Notes: a model not told the origin generated them from the sequence alone. 61,347 nt of DNA from Nodularia sp. (in: cyanobacteria) (GCA_007692755.1 REBL01000142.1:1-61347), one strand, 5' to 3'. Positions 43,907 through 52,970 are shown, numbered from the stretch's first letter. Program-made: numbers and translations.

Positions 43907-44599
43907 ATGAGGGTTTTACTGGTCGAGGATGAACCAGATTTAGGTGCTGCTATTAAACGGACTCTTACTCAAAACAAGTATTTAGTTGATTGGGTAATTG
44001 ACGGAGATGCAGCATGGGCATATTTAGAAGATAGCTGGACTGAGTATACTTTAGCTATTTTTGATTGGATGTTGCCCAAAAGTTCCGGTTTGGAATTGTG
44101 TAAAAGATTGCGTAACCGTAATAGTTCCCTGCCTATTTTGATGCTGACAGCTAAGGACAGTATGGAAGATAAAGTGGCTGGACTAGATGCAGGGGCTGAT
44201 GATTATTTGGTCAAGCCTTTTGGAATGGCGGAATTATTAGCTCGGTTACGCGCTTTGCAAAGGAGGTCGCCCCAGTTTCAGCCACAAAAGTTAACTGTGG
44301 GTAATCTGACTTTAGATTACGGTAATAATGTGGTTGTTACTGGAGATGCTGCGGGTAATTTTCAGGAAATTATTCTGACTTCCAAGGAATTCCAGCTATT
44401 AGAGTATTTTATGAAGCATCCAAACCAAATTCTGACTACTGAACAAATTCGGAATCAGCTTTGGGAGGTGAGTGCGGAACCTGTTAGTAATGTGGTGGCG
44501 GCTCAAATGCGTTTGTTGCGGCGGAAGTTGGTTAATGGTGGGTGTGAGAATATGATTGAAACTTTACATGGTTTGGGGTATCGGTTTAATTTTAATTGA
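43907..44599 (+). CDS. OmpR/PhoB-family response regulator (RppA/CopR/NrsR-like)
   Basis: The 230-residue regulator has a receiver domain (about 1-115) with acidic pair Glu7/Asp8 in 'RVLLVEDEPDL', phosphoacceptor Asp53 in 'AIFDWMLPKSSGLELC', and Lys103 in 'YLVKPFGMAELLA'. The C-terminal winged helix (about 130-228) includes 'ILTSKEFQLLEYFMKHPNQI' and 'RLLRRKLVNGGCENMIETLH'. The sequence style matches the RppA/NrsR/CopR group that senses metals or redox with a paired kinase. It is preceded by DUF2808 and followed by the kinase. It likely controls this operon and the metal efflux genes. Confidence 0.93.
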   Translation: MRVLLVEDEPDLGAAIKRTLTQNKYLVDWVIDGDAAWAYLEDSWTEYTLAIFDWMLPKSSGLELCKRLRNRNSSLPILMLTAKDSMEDKVAGLDAGADDYLVKPFGMAELLARLRALQRRSPQFQPQKLTVGNLTLDYGNNVVVTGDAAGNFQEIILTSKEFQLLEYFMKHPNQILTTEQIRNQLWEVSAEPVSNVVAAQMRLLRRKLVNGGCENMIETLHGLGYRFNFN

Positions 44600-44646
44600 T
44601 GTCTCACGCAGAGGCGCAGAGGCGCGGAGAGTTAGAGTGAGAGAGG

Positions 44647-46062
44647 ATGAATGATAATAAGCTGTTTCGGCAGACGCGGTTACGTTTGAGTTTGTGGTAT
44701 GCGCTGGTGATGGCTGTGATTTTTAGCCTGTGTGAGTATGGCGTTTATAGGGTGGTTTCTCATACTCAATGGGTAACTTTAAATCGTGAGTTGGAATCTG
44801 TGGCGGGAACTCTACACGATAGTATTGAATTGAAGTTACAGGAACCAGGGATTTTGGAACCTGTGATGCAGCAACTTTTACCTAATATTTGTGTGGTTGG
44901 TGAAAGTTGTGTTCAAGTGCAGTCACGTTCTCAGCGTCATGTTTTAAGCGCTATTAATCAAAGCAATTATTATGTGCGATTTTTTGATAATTCTGGACGT
45001 TTGATTGCGATCGCAGGTGTTCATCCACAGGGATTATCTTCTGATTTTAACAAACAAACGTGGCAAAGTTTCACAGATAATCAAGGAATTCTTTACCAGC
45101 AAATTTCTTTTGAACTGCACACTCAAGATAATCGCGATTGGGGTTATATCCAAGTGGGGCGCAGTCTGGAAGATTTTAGTACATATCTGGAAACGATAAA
45201 ATTAACTTTGGCTTTGGGTTTACCAATTGCTTTGGGTTTGGTGGGTTTTGCTAGTTGGTGGTTAGCAGGTTTAGCTATACAGCCAATTTATCGTTCATAC
45301 CAACAAGTTCAGCAATTTACAGCCGATGCAGCCCACGAGTTACGCACACCTTTAGCAGCAACACAGGCGACGGTAGAATCAACGCTTTTGATGTCCCAAC
45401 TCGATGAGACGGAGGCGCGGGAGATTCTCACCACTATACAACGTCAAAATCAACGGCTGACAACTTTGGTGACAGATTTATTATTGCTGACTCGTCTAGA
45501 CCGTCAATCTGTACCGATACAATACGATATGTGTTGTTTGAATGATATTCTCAATGACTTGATTGAGGAATTTGCCGCCTTAGCGATCGCCTCTGATGTA
45601 AAATTGATTTCTCAGGTGGCAATGTCTGCATCTCTCAATGTCATGGGTAATGAAGATCAGCTTTATCGCCTATTTTCTAATTTAATTGTCAATGCCATTA
45701 AATATACACCAGCAGGCGGAAAAGTCACTATTGATTTAGACCGCAATGAATATTATGCTGTAATTCAGGTGCAGGATACAGGTATTGGTATTCCTGACTC
45801 AGAAATCACGAGAATTTTTGATCGCTTCTATCGAGTCAATAGCGATCGCTCACGTAAAACTGGCGGTTCTGGATTAGGTCTGGCGATCGCACAAGCAATT
45901 GTTCATGCACACAAAGGCAGTATAACCGTACACAGTGAATTAGAAACAGGTAGTAAATTCACTGTAAAATTACCTTTCCACAATAGCCCTAAGAAAAATT
46001 TCGCTCGCTTAATTAAGGACTATTCAATTGAATTAACACCCAAGTTAAATAAGTCCCGATAG
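44647..46062 (+). CDS. Sensor histidine kinase (RppB/CopS/NrsS-like)
   Basis: The 471-residue kinase has TM1 at about 14-36 and TM2 at about 186-210. A periplasmic loop of about 145 residues between them is suited for a ligand and contains two Cys ('NICVVGESCVQVQ'). The phosphoacceptor is His230 in 'FTADAAHELRTPLAATQATV'. ATP-binding boxes are 'LFSNLIVNAIKYTP' (N), 'VQDTGIGIPDS' (G1), 'IFDRFYRVN' (F) and 'GGSGLGLAIAQ' (G2). It pairs with the adjacent response regulator. Its last 50 bp overlap the 3' end of the convergent tspO gene. The metal sensed is inferred from context. Confidence 0.92.
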   Translation: MNDNKLFRQTRLRLSLWYALVMAVIFSLCEYGVYRVVSHTQWVTLNRELESVAGTLHDSIELKLQEPGILEPVMQQLLPNICVVGESCVQVQSRSQRHVLSAINQSNYYVRFFDNSGRLIAIAGVHPQGLSSDFNKQTWQSFTDNQGILYQQISFELHTQDNRDWGYIQVGRSLEDFSTYLETIKLTLALGLPIALGLVGFASWWLAGLAIQPIYRSYQQVQQFTADAAHELRTPLAATQATVESTLLMSQLDETEAREILTTIQRQNQRLTTLVTDLLLLTRLDRQSVPIQYDMCCLNDILNDLIEEFAALAIASDVKLISQVAMSASLNVMGNEDQLYRLFSNLIVNAIKYTPAGGKVTIDLDRNEYYAVIQVQDTGIGIPDSEITRIFDRFYRVNSDRSRKTGGSGLGLAIAQAIVHAHKGSITVHSELETGSKFTVKLPFHNSPKKNFARLIKDYSIELTPKLNKSR

Positions 46063-46480
46063 GCCCCCAAAGGGCATAAGGTAAAAACAACCAAGCAGCA
46101 GTTTGAGAAATAGGCTTAACCACAAAAGCCAAAATATAAACTACAAGCGTCGCCAAACCGCCCAGAACCAACCCCCCAGTAAGACTGCGAAGCTCGACCA
46201 CAACGGGACTGTATGCTGATGTTAGTATAGCGATCGCCGCATAGCAAGCCATTAAATACCAAGGACGAGAGCCTTGTTTAGAGAGTTTTTCCCAAACAAT
46301 AATCGCCGAGATAGTCAAACAGACCCAAATAAACCACCAAATCACCGGCACTAAAGATTCAAAGGTAAACCAGCCGGGACGCTGCAAGTTCTGAAACCAA
46401 GGGTCTTGAAGCGATGTGAACAAACCACCGCTAAAAAACAAAGCTGCCGAAACTGCCGTAATGATCCATCTAGCTTTCAC
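46013..46480 (-). CDS. tspO: TspO/MBR family tryptophan-rich sensory protein
   Basis: The 155-residue membrane protein has five hydrophobic segments and many Trp. 'LQDPWFQNLQRPGWFTFESL' is a typical TspO start block. The final helix 'LFLPYALWGPIGTYLTWVLI' matches the TspO C-terminal pattern (P-Y-x-x-W ... Y-L-x ... N). TspO proteins bind tetrapyrroles and cholesterol-like ligands and affect stress responses and pigment metabolism in bacteria. Conserved-site details differ from model members, so functional identity is inferred. The stop at 46013-46015 lies inside the convergent histidine kinase gene, giving a 50-bp overlap of the two coding ends. Confidence 0.8.
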   Translation of the reverse strand: MKARWIITAVSAALFFSGGLFTSLQDPWFQNLQRPGWFTFESLVPVIWWFIWVCLTISAIIVWEKLSKQGSRPWYLMACYAAIAILTSAYSPVVVELRSLTGGLVLGGLATLVVYILAFVVKPISQTAAWLFLPYALWGPIGTYLTWVLIQLNSP

Positions 46481-46565
46481 TGTGAAGTTCCTGCCATAGT
46501 TGGATTACGTTTTAGTTTAGATTGAGATATCCATCCACCGCACCTATCTTAAGTTTATATTTTTC

Positions 46566-46720
46566 GGCGTTGCTGAACTAAAGTATGAAATGCCAAAATC
46601 ACCTTGCTTTTTCTTCCTACCTTTGCGCCTAACGCACTTCGTGCTAGAGCCTACGGCACGCTCCGCGAACGCTGCGCTGATGCGCCTTTGCGTGAGCCTA
46701 ATCCATATATCAGCAACGCC
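46566..46720. mobile_element. MITE-like element with GGCGTTGCTGA terminal inverted repeats
   Basis: GGCGTTGCTGA (46566-46576) and TCAGCAACGCC (46710-46720) are perfect 11-bp inverted ends of a 155-bp non-coding element. Its interior (46626-46700) holds GC-rich dispersed repeat phrases like those at 34740-34790. It lies between the divergent-facing ends of tspO (start side) and the debranching-enzyme gene (3' end). Confidence 0.65.
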
Positions 46721-46730
46721 TATGTTTCAA

Positions 46731-48908
46731 TCATTTCCTAGTTGCATGAATTCTCCAAGGTTGCCAAATTTGCTGTTTCACCTCCACCTCACCAGATTTA
46801 ACCACCGCATCCCAATGGGTAACTTCCCCTTCCCGCCAAAACTGCAAATCTACACGAGAATTACCAATTTCTACGTGCTGAAGTTCAATTTCCGGTAGCC
46901 ATGCTGGTAAATGTGGGTCAACGTAAAGCAACCCATTAGGCGCATCGGCTTGTAAACCCAGGATTGCTTGAATTAACTGAAAAACTGATGCCGCAGCCCA
47001 GCCTTGAGGCACGTTGGCTTCAATGTAAGGAACTGGGAAAGCTCCTGGTTCCCGCTTAATTCCCGCAAAAAGTTCTGGTAAACGATAACTAGCAAAATAC
47101 TTGGCTGCATCAAAAGTACCGTGAGCAACTTCGGCTACTTCCGCCGCAAAACCATAACGTTTAAATCCCATAGCAATGATCCCATTGTCATGAGGCCATA
47201 TAGAACCTAAGTGATAGGAATAAGGATTATAAGCTTCATTTTTGGTACTTAATGTCCGAACACCCCAACCACTCCACATATCTGGTTGCATCAGCCGCTT
47301 CACCACACGGGCTGCACGTTCAGGACTGGCGATACCACTCCACAGACAATGACCTGCATTTGAAGTGAGCGATCGCACTGGTTTCTTCTCTGGATCTAGA
47401 CCAAAAACATAACAGTCTAAATCTTCACTCCAGAAATGCTCTTCAAATCTTACTTGCAGTTTAGCAGCTTTCGTGCGTAATTCTTGGGCAAAATTTCTTT
47501 CTCCCAAAACATCAAACACCTCCGCCATTCGCATCCAAGCATCAAATACATAGCCTTGTAATTCACATAGTGCCTTTGGTGCTTTTACCTGAGTTCCATC
47601 GGGATAGACAACTGCATTACCGGAGTCTTTCCAACCTTGATTTTCAATTCCCCCTGATGATTGCATTTGATATTCTTGAAATCCATCACCGTCTAAGTCT
47701 CCATAATTATCAATCCATTCCAGACAACGCAATGCTCTATCGCGGTTATTCTGCAACAGTGAATCATCTCCCAACCACTTCCAGGTTTCATGCAAAGTAA
47801 TTAGAAATAAAGGTGTGGCATCGGCTGTACCGTAGTAAGGAGTATGGGGAACTTTGCCAAAATGCGCTAATTCACCTTGGCGGACTTCATGGAGAATCTT
47901 ACCCGGTTGAGCATCACGCCAATCGTCTAACTCAGTCGCTTGTAACTGTCCCAACTTTTGCAGCGCCCCACGAGCAAAACCGGGATGAACAATCATATTT
48001 TGCAGACTGATAATTAAGCTGTCACGGCCAAACAGCGTCACAAACTTGGGGACACCTGCGGCTGGTAGCCAAATATCAGGTTCAAAATCGTAGTCATATA
48101 ATCGTAGTGAACCTAAATCGTCAATTGACTGGCGATAAAGTCGCACTACATCCTCATTACCGCAGACAATATCCGTTACCGAGTCCCGCCATTCACAATG
48201 TAACCTTTCAATATCTGTACTGATGATATCGGGGTCTAACATGGCTCGATAACACAAATCCACAGCCTCGCGCACGCGCTGATGATCAACCAGATTATAT
48301 TTACAGCAGGAGTGCCAAGTTTCGCTCGGTTCTAGTGATATCTCAAAAATAACGCGACCGTTTGCATAGTGAGGTTGAGATGAAAAGTTACAAGGTTTAT
48401 AAATCAAACAACGGTAGAATGTGCCATTTTCATAGCTCGTTTCTAGCTGATTTTCTGGTTCCCGCCATCTCGTTTCAATATGTCCCCGACGCACATATTG
48501 CTGTGATTCCACTTCAAAAATATCGGCAAAGTCGGAACCGAGGGCAATTTCTAGATTAAAGTTGACAGGGTGAGAGGCATTATTTGTAATGTCTAAATCC
48601 TCATGTATTCCCTGTTCTACTGTGCGGCTAATAATTAACGATAAATCACCTTGAGCAACTTTACCTGCTCTAGAAGTGAACTGGGGATTGATCAGATAAA
48701 CCCTAGCTGCATAATATTTTGTGGTGGCGGAAGTCAGGCGAATCCAGGGTTTATTATCAACGTAGCAAGCATAATGACTTAAAAATCTGGTATCATCGCA
48801 AAAAATTCCCAGATGACTATGGGAATTGATTTCTCCACCCAAGTCAGTGGACATAAAGGTACTGCCATGATTAATTGTCAAAATTGGTGGGCCGACAGTT
48901 ACTCGCAT
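46731..48908 (-). CDS. Amylo-alpha-1,6-glucosidase / glycogen debranching-like enzyme
   Basis: The 725-residue protein has an N-terminal debranching-enzyme domain (about 5-215: 'LGIFCDDTRFLSHYACYVDN', 'IISRTVEQGIHEDLDITNNA') and a C-terminal six-hairpin glycosidase domain (about 255-715). Notable blocks are 'PDIWLPAAGVPKFVTLFGRD', 'YYGTADATPLFLITLHETW', 'ENQGWKDSGNAVVYPDGTQ' and 'PYSYHLGSIWPHDNGIIAMG'. Such enzymes act on alpha-glucans or related oligosaccharides; the exact bond is not certain. No signal peptide is present. It starts 17 bp after the LLM oxidoreductase gene and is probably cotranscribed with it. Confidence 0.87.
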   Translation of the reverse strand: MRVTVGPPILTINHGSTFMSTDLGGEINSHSHLGIFCDDTRFLSHYACYVDNKPWIRLTSATTKYYAARVYLINPQFTSRAGKVAQGDLSLIISRTVEQGIHEDLDITNNASHPVNFNLEIALGSDFADIFEVESQQYVRRGHIETRWREPENQLETSYENGTFYRCLIYKPCNFSSQPHYANGRVIFEISLEPSETWHSCCKYNLVDHQRVREAVDLCYRAMLDPDIISTDIERLHCEWRDSVTDIVCGNEDVVRLYRQSIDDLGSLRLYDYDFEPDIWLPAAGVPKFVTLFGRDSLIISLQNMIVHPGFARGALQKLGQLQATELDDWRDAQPGKILHEVRQGELAHFGKVPHTPYYGTADATPLFLITLHETWKWLGDDSLLQNNRDRALRCLEWIDNYGDLDGDGFQEYQMQSSGGIENQGWKDSGNAVVYPDGTQVKAPKALCELQGYVFDAWMRMAEVFDVLGERNFAQELRTKAAKLQVRFEEHFWSEDLDCYVFGLDPEKKPVRSLTSNAGHCLWSGIASPERAARVVKRLMQPDMWSGWGVRTLSTKNEAYNPYSYHLGSIWPHDNGIIAMGFKRYGFAAEVAEVAHGTFDAAKYFASYRLPELFAGIKREPGAFPVPYIEANVPQGWAAASVFQLIQAILGLQADAPNGLLYVDPHLPAWLPEIELQHVEIGNSRVDLQFWREGEVTHWDAVVKSGEVEVKQQIWQPWRIHATRK

Positions 48909-48925
48909 AATTGAATATTTACTCC

Positions 48926-49894
48926 TTAATTAATACCTTGAAGGGCTGGAATTACTTCTTTACCAAAAACTTCAATAAAATTCTCCTGTTGGCGATTAAC
49001 GTTGTGGAGATAAATTTCGTTAAATCCCAGTTCAATATCTTGCTTTAGCCAGTCAATATGTTGTTGCGGAGTGGCTGATATTCGGACATATTTATACATA
49101 TCTTCTGGTTTAACAAACTCAGCGATCGCTTCAAATTGCTTGGGACTGCGGAGGTCTGATAATATAGGACTTGGTAAAATATTTGTCCGCCATTGATCAT
49201 AAGCGCCCTCTAGAGCTGTAGTCTCATCGGCTGCATAAGACATCTGGACTTTTAAATACATTGGTTTTCCCTCCCCACCACCCCGGCGAAATGCCTCTAC
49301 AACTTGCTTCAACATTTCATAAGGGTGAGATACAGTAATCATTCCATCCGCCCAACTTCCTAACCATTCCGCAGTGGCTGGGGTAATTGCTGCGCCAATA
49401 ATTAACGGTGCTATGGCTGGTCTGGTATAAAGCTTTGCTTGTTCCACATTTACCAGACCGTAGTGAGTAATCGTTTCGCCTGTCCAGAGGGCGCGGATCA
49501 TCTCAGCACATTCTTTGAGCCGCATATTGCGGACAGCTTTCGCCGGCCAAAAATCCCCTGTAATCTGCTCATTTAATGCCTGTCCACTGCCCAATGCTAC
49601 CCAAAACCGTTCGGTGAACATTTCACTCAAAGTAGCCGCAGCTTGAGCAATAATCGCCGGGTGATAGCGCTGTCCGGGGGCGCAAACCACACCAAAATTC
49701 AACGGTGTCGCCTGCATCGCCGCACCTAGCCAAGACCAAGCATAACCGCTTTCGCCCTGGCGATCGCTCCACGGATGAAAATGATCAGAACAAGATATGC
49801 GACTAAATCCAGCTTGATGCGCTGCTTGGACGTATTTTAAAAGAGCGCTGGGCTTAAACTGCTCGTGAGAGGCATGATAGCCAAAAAATGCCAT
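48926..49894 (-). CDS. Luciferase-like (LLM) flavin-dependent oxidoreductase
   Basis: The 322-residue protein is a member of the luciferase-like monooxygenase fold (TIGR03885-like). It starts 'MAFFGYHASHEQFKPSALL' and has 'GFSRISCSDHFHPWSDRQGE', 'FGVVCAPGQRYHPAIIAQAA', 'RFWVALGSGQALNEQITGDF', and 'WADGMITVSHP'. These match the group that includes F420-dependent glucose-6-phosphate dehydrogenase-like proteins. The cofactor may be F420 or FMN; substrate unknown. The ATG at 49894 fits. Its close spacing to the debranching-enzyme gene hints at a shared carbohydrate role, which is only inference. Confidence 0.82.
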   Translation of the reverse strand: MAFFGYHASHEQFKPSALLKYVQAAHQAGFSRISCSDHFHPWSDRQGESGYAWSWLGAAMQATPLNFGVVCAPGQRYHPAIIAQAAATLSEMFTERFWVALGSGQALNEQITGDFWPAKAVRNMRLKECAEMIRALWTGETITHYGLVNVEQAKLYTRPAIAPLIIGAAITPATAEWLGSWADGMITVSHPYEMLKQVVEAFRRGGGEGKPMYLKVQMSYAADETTALEGAYDQWRTNILPSPILSDLRSPKQFEAIAEFVKPEDMYKYVRISATPQQHIDWLKQDIELGFNEIYLHNVNRQQENFIEVFGKEVIPALQGIN

Positions 49895-50452
49895 AGCCTT
49901 AACTCCAATCTCATATTTAAAATTTGAGGATAAGTAAATTGAAGCAATAGAAAATTGCTAACTTCGGAAATAATCGATGCTGCTAATATCAAACTTAATT
50001 TTATCTATTTAATAACTTAACCATTCAAAACCAAAAAGACAAAAAAAGTTATTATAAAGCTAATTTTTCCCAAAATTTGGTAGATGCGATAGACAAAAAT
50101 AAATCTATAAATATGAAAGATTTAATTTCAATTACTACTTTACTTTTTACAATTATGGTAATAAAACTATTACCACCCTTAGACAGAAGTAACCTAGTGT
50201 TTAACCACCTAAAAAATCAGTCTAAAAACCAATCATTACACTAAGCTTTGATACCCTAGAAGGATGCAGATATCAAAAAAATGACATTTTTTTTGATTTT
50301 TGCCATAGCACATCCTAGTCTAATAAAGTACAAAATTATCTGCGTTTATCTGCGTCCATCTGCGTTTAATTATTACTGCTTGTACCTCACTTGAATGGTA
50401 ATTGCTATATCTCCCCAATTGCAAAAAGCTGTAAATACCCCCATCCCTAGTT
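49895..50452. other. AT-rich spacer with a small tandem repeat
   Basis: This 558-bp spacer is AT-rich. A 43-codon plus-strand frame (50113-50244, one possible membrane helix) has no ribosome binding site and is not annotated as a gene. Three tandem 10-bp units ATCTGCGTTT/ATCTGCGTCC/ATCTGCGTTT lie at 50338-50367. Promoter of the LLM gene must be in its left part. Confidence 0.5.
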
Positions 50453-51007
50453 TTAACGCCGTAAAAACAACTGAGTGATGTAATAAGTATTATCAACCCG
50501 CCAAACTCCTACACCCGTTTCCGTAAAAACCGGACGCAGAATATTTTCACGATGTCCGGGGCTGTCCATCCAACCATCAACTGCTACTTTTACAGGTTGA
50601 GGAACATTCGTACTTTTGAAGAGATTTTCGCCTACTACCCAGTAGATAATACCACCAGCCCTTACTCTGTCCTGGAGAGTGCTGCCATCATCGCCGGTGT
50701 GACTAAAAAAGTTATTCTCTGCCATCTGTCGGCTGTAATTACGGGCAACCTGTGCTAGTTTCTCATTATGCTCTAGAGGCTGGAGTCCTTCATCTTGACG
50801 CACCTCATTAATGCGTTGTCGAACTGCAATCTCTATTTGCTCAGTTGTAGCAGATTGGGTTGGTTGTGGCGGTTGCGGCGGCTGACCTGATGGAATCTCG
50901 ACTCTAGGTAACGGTGGTAAATATTCAACTACCTGTTCACACCCAGTTAAAATCAGCGTCATCGCTGACCCTACAACCCATAAAATTTGGGATAATTGAT
51001 TTTTCAT
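50453..51007 (-). CDS. CAP-domain (SCP/PR-1-like) lipoprotein
   Basis: The 184-residue protein has a lipoprotein signal with 'LILTGCEQV' (Cys23), a Pro-rich linker ('SGQPPQPPQPTQ'), and a bacterial CAP domain (about 55-184). Core motifs are 'EQIEIAVRQRINEVRQDEGL', 'LAQVARNYSRQMAENNFFSH', the His of 'FSHTGDDGSTLQDRVRAGG', 'VVGENLFKS' and 'GWMDSPGHRENILRPVFTET' with Glu/His. CAP proteins are secreted and often bind lipids or act on cell envelopes; the exact role is unknown. It stands alone. Confidence 0.9.
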   Translation of the reverse strand: MKNQLSQILWVVGSAMTLILTGCEQVVEYLPPLPRVEIPSGQPPQPPQPTQSATTEQIEIAVRQRINEVRQDEGLQPLEHNEKLAQVARNYSRQMAENNFFSHTGDDGSTLQDRVRAGGIIYWVVGENLFKSTNVPQPVKVAVDGWMDSPGHRENILRPVFTETGVGVWRVDNTYYITQLFLRR

Positions 51008-51377
51008 ACGGAATTTATCAGGCTTTTAGGTTAATTTTTATAAGTGAAAATAGTCGAAAATAAGTTTATAAAAAATCAAAAAAGCAATTCATTTAAAATG
51101 AATAAGGGTTAGGAATTAATCACACATCTATCTTTTGAGATATATTAATAATAATTTTTTCGATTAATATTGCTGATTAAAATGCTGTAAACTATTTGTC
51201 AACCAATCACAGAAAAATATTTAGCAAAGGAAATTTGCTGTTCATCTATAGTACAGCATGGCAGCAAAATAACTTTTTTGTCTTTTGACTGTAGATTATT
51301 AATTTTTCTTAGTCCGCCTGCTTGGACTTGGTTTGTATAACTGATTGTTGGGGTTAGGTATAAGAGGAAATAAAAAT
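51008..51377. other. Spacer between the CAP lipoprotein and AI-2E permease genes
   Basis: This 370-bp divergent spacer is AT-rich. Near its right end, TTAGTCCGCC and GGACTTGG form a small stem (about 51309-51332) that looks like part of a dispersed Nostoc-type repeat. No gene was recognised. Confidence 0.45.
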
Positions 51378-52409
51378 ATGAAGATTGGGCAATTGCTGGG
51401 ATTCTTTGCGCTTGTTGTTTCAGTTTACATACTTTGGGAAATACGCCAGTTATTATTATTATTATTTACAGCCATCGTGCTGGCAACAGCCATTAACCAA
51501 CTCGTGCAACGGTTTCAACGGTCTCGGATGCCGCGAATTTGGGCTGTGTGGCTTAGTGTGCTAATCGTCTTAGCGGTGTTAATCACTTGTTTTGTGCTAA
51601 TTGTGCCACCTTTTATTGAACAGTTTGAGGAATTAGTCAAGTTATTTCCCAGTGGAGTAGCTCAGATTCAGCAGATGATTACGTGGTTAGAAGGTACGAT
51701 TGTCGGGCCGTATATTACGAACTTACCAGACATTAACAATTTAATTCAACAACTACAGCCATTAACTGAAAATCTTTTGAGACAAGCAATTTCTTTCTTC
51801 TCTACTGGATTTACTGCGGCCTTAGAATTTTTACTAGTAATAGTTTTAACATTGATGCTGTTAGTCAATCCCCAACCTTACCGTAATGTCTTTGTGCGGT
51901 GTTTCCCGTCATTTTACCGCCATCGGGTGCAAGAAATTCTCACTTTGTGCGGCGAGGGTTTGGGACACTGGACAGTTGGGGCTTTGATTGAAATGCTATT
52001 TATTGGCTTTCTCAGTGGGTTGGGGTTGCTGATTTTACGAGTACCCTTAGCACTCGCTCATGCTGTGCTAGCAGGATTACTCAACTTTATTCCCAATATT
52101 GGCCCCACCTTAAGCGTCATTTTACCAATGACCATCGGCTTTCTCGATGCACCTTGGAAAGCGATCGCTGTTTTAATTCTATACCTAATCATTCAGAACA
52201 TAGAAAGCTACTGGCTAACTCCCACAGTCATGGCCAAACAGGTATCGCTGTTACCAGCCTTTACCCTCACAGCCCAACTCTTCTTTGCAGGCTTTTTCGG
52301 TGCTTTGGGATTAGTCATGGCGCTACCCTTAGCAGTAGTGGCGAAAACTTGGATAGAAGAACTCGTCTTTAAAGATGTTTTAGATAAGTGGAAACAAACA
52401 TCCTCTTAG
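51378..52409 (+). CDS. AI-2E family (PerM/UPF0118) permease
   Basis: The 343-residue protein starts at the ATG at 51378, with AAGAGGAAA a few bases upstream; the in-frame codon at 51345 is not supported. It has about seven to eight membrane segments with the family pattern: an N-terminal pair of helices ('GFFALVVSVYILWEIRQLLL'), a long soluble loop (about 75-150), and the C-terminal block 'AGLLNFIPNIGPTLSVILPM' and 'QNIESYWLTPTVMAKQVSLL'. Members export or import diverse small molecules and include Na+(Li+)/H+ antiporters. The substrate is unknown. Confidence 0.9.
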   Translation: MKIGQLLGFFALVVSVYILWEIRQLLLLLFTAIVLATAINQLVQRFQRSRMPRIWAVWLSVLIVLAVLITCFVLIVPPFIEQFEELVKLFPSGVAQIQQMITWLEGTIVGPYITNLPDINNLIQQLQPLTENLLRQAISFFSTGFTAALEFLLVIVLTLMLLVNPQPYRNVFVRCFPSFYRHRVQEILTLCGEGLGHWTVGALIEMLFIGFLSGLGLLILRVPLALAHAVLAGLLNFIPNIGPTLSVILPMTIGFLDAPWKAIAVLILYLIIQNIESYWLTPTVMAKQVSLLPAFTLTAQLFFAGFFGALGLVMALPLAVVAKTWIEELVFKDVLDKWKQTSS

Positions 52410-52521
52410 GAAGTGGGGACTGGCGTAGCGCACCTTCCTAGATTCTCAGTGCCTGCAAAATTAATAACACATCCTACCCAATTCCAGCATAAATAAATAT
52501 TTTGCCATCCAGACTTGAATC

Positions 52522-52746
52522 ATGCCTAAAAAAATTAGAGAATTAAAAAGCTTACTCAAAAAAGCTGGTTTTGTTTATCGTTCGGCAAAAGGAAGTCATA
52601 CCCGTTGGTATCATCCTTTATTACCTAGTGACCCTATTACGATTTCCGGTAAAGATGGGGATGACGCTAAAGTTTATATAGAAAAAGAAGTTGCCCACAA
52701 ATTAGCTAAATTAAAATTAATAGAAAAAGAGGAGTCAGAAGAATGA
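52522..52746 (+). CDS. hicA: HicA-type mRNA interferase toxin
   Basis: The 74-residue protein has the HicA double-stranded RNA-binding-like fold with the catalytic His in 'YRSAKGSHTRWYHP'. 'KIRELKSLLKKAGFV' is the usual first helix. 'KDGDDAKVYIEKEVAHKLAK' completes the domain. It would cleave mRNA when not bound by HicB. Its TGA overlaps the ATG of hicB as ATGA. The order toxin then antitoxin is usual for hicAB. Confidence 0.92.
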   Translation: MPKKIRELKSLLKKAGFVYRSAKGSHTRWYHPLLPSDPITISGKDGDDAKVYIEKEVAHKLAKLKLIEKEESEE

Positions 52747-52970
52747 ATTTACCTTATACAATTATTATTCAATGGAGTAGTGAAGACCAATGTTATTTAG
52801 TGCATTTACCAGAATTTCCTACCCAAAAATATCACACTCATGGCGACACTTATGAAGAAGCATTAAAAAATGCTCAGGAAGTGATAGAAATGCTCATTGA
52901 AGAATATCAGGAAGATGGCAAATCTTTACCATCAGCTAAATCTTTAGAACAATTAATCAATGTTGCTTAA
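52743..52970 (+). CDS. hicB: HicB-type antitoxin
   Basis: The 75-residue protein has the HicB RNase H-like partial fold: 'YTIIIQWSSEDQCYLVHLPE', 'FPTQKYHTHGDTYEEALKNA' and 'EVIEMLIEEYQEDGKSLPSA'. It is a short HicB without an obvious C-terminal DNA-binding domain, so autoregulation may be weak or lie elsewhere. It overlaps hicA by 4 bp (ATGA). It should bind and neutralise HicA. Confidence 0.92.
   Translation: MNLPYTIIIQWSSEDQCYLVHLPEFPTQKYHTHGDTYEEALKNAQEVIEMLIEEYQEDGKSLPSAKSLEQLINVA

Noticed and set aside
46590..46898. 102-codon plus-strand frame over the third MITE
   Set aside because: It runs through repeat DNA and the 3' end of the debranching-enzyme gene on the other strand.
50113..50244. 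43-codon frame with a possible membrane helix
   Set aside because: There is no ribosome binding site and the surrounding DNA is very AT-rich, so hydrophobic codons are expected by chance.
52425..52485. Decayed copy of the 16003-16137 MITE (GTAGCGCACCTT and AACACATCCTACC)
   Set aside because: Only two short phrases match and they are in the same orientation, not inverted. It is too weak to call.
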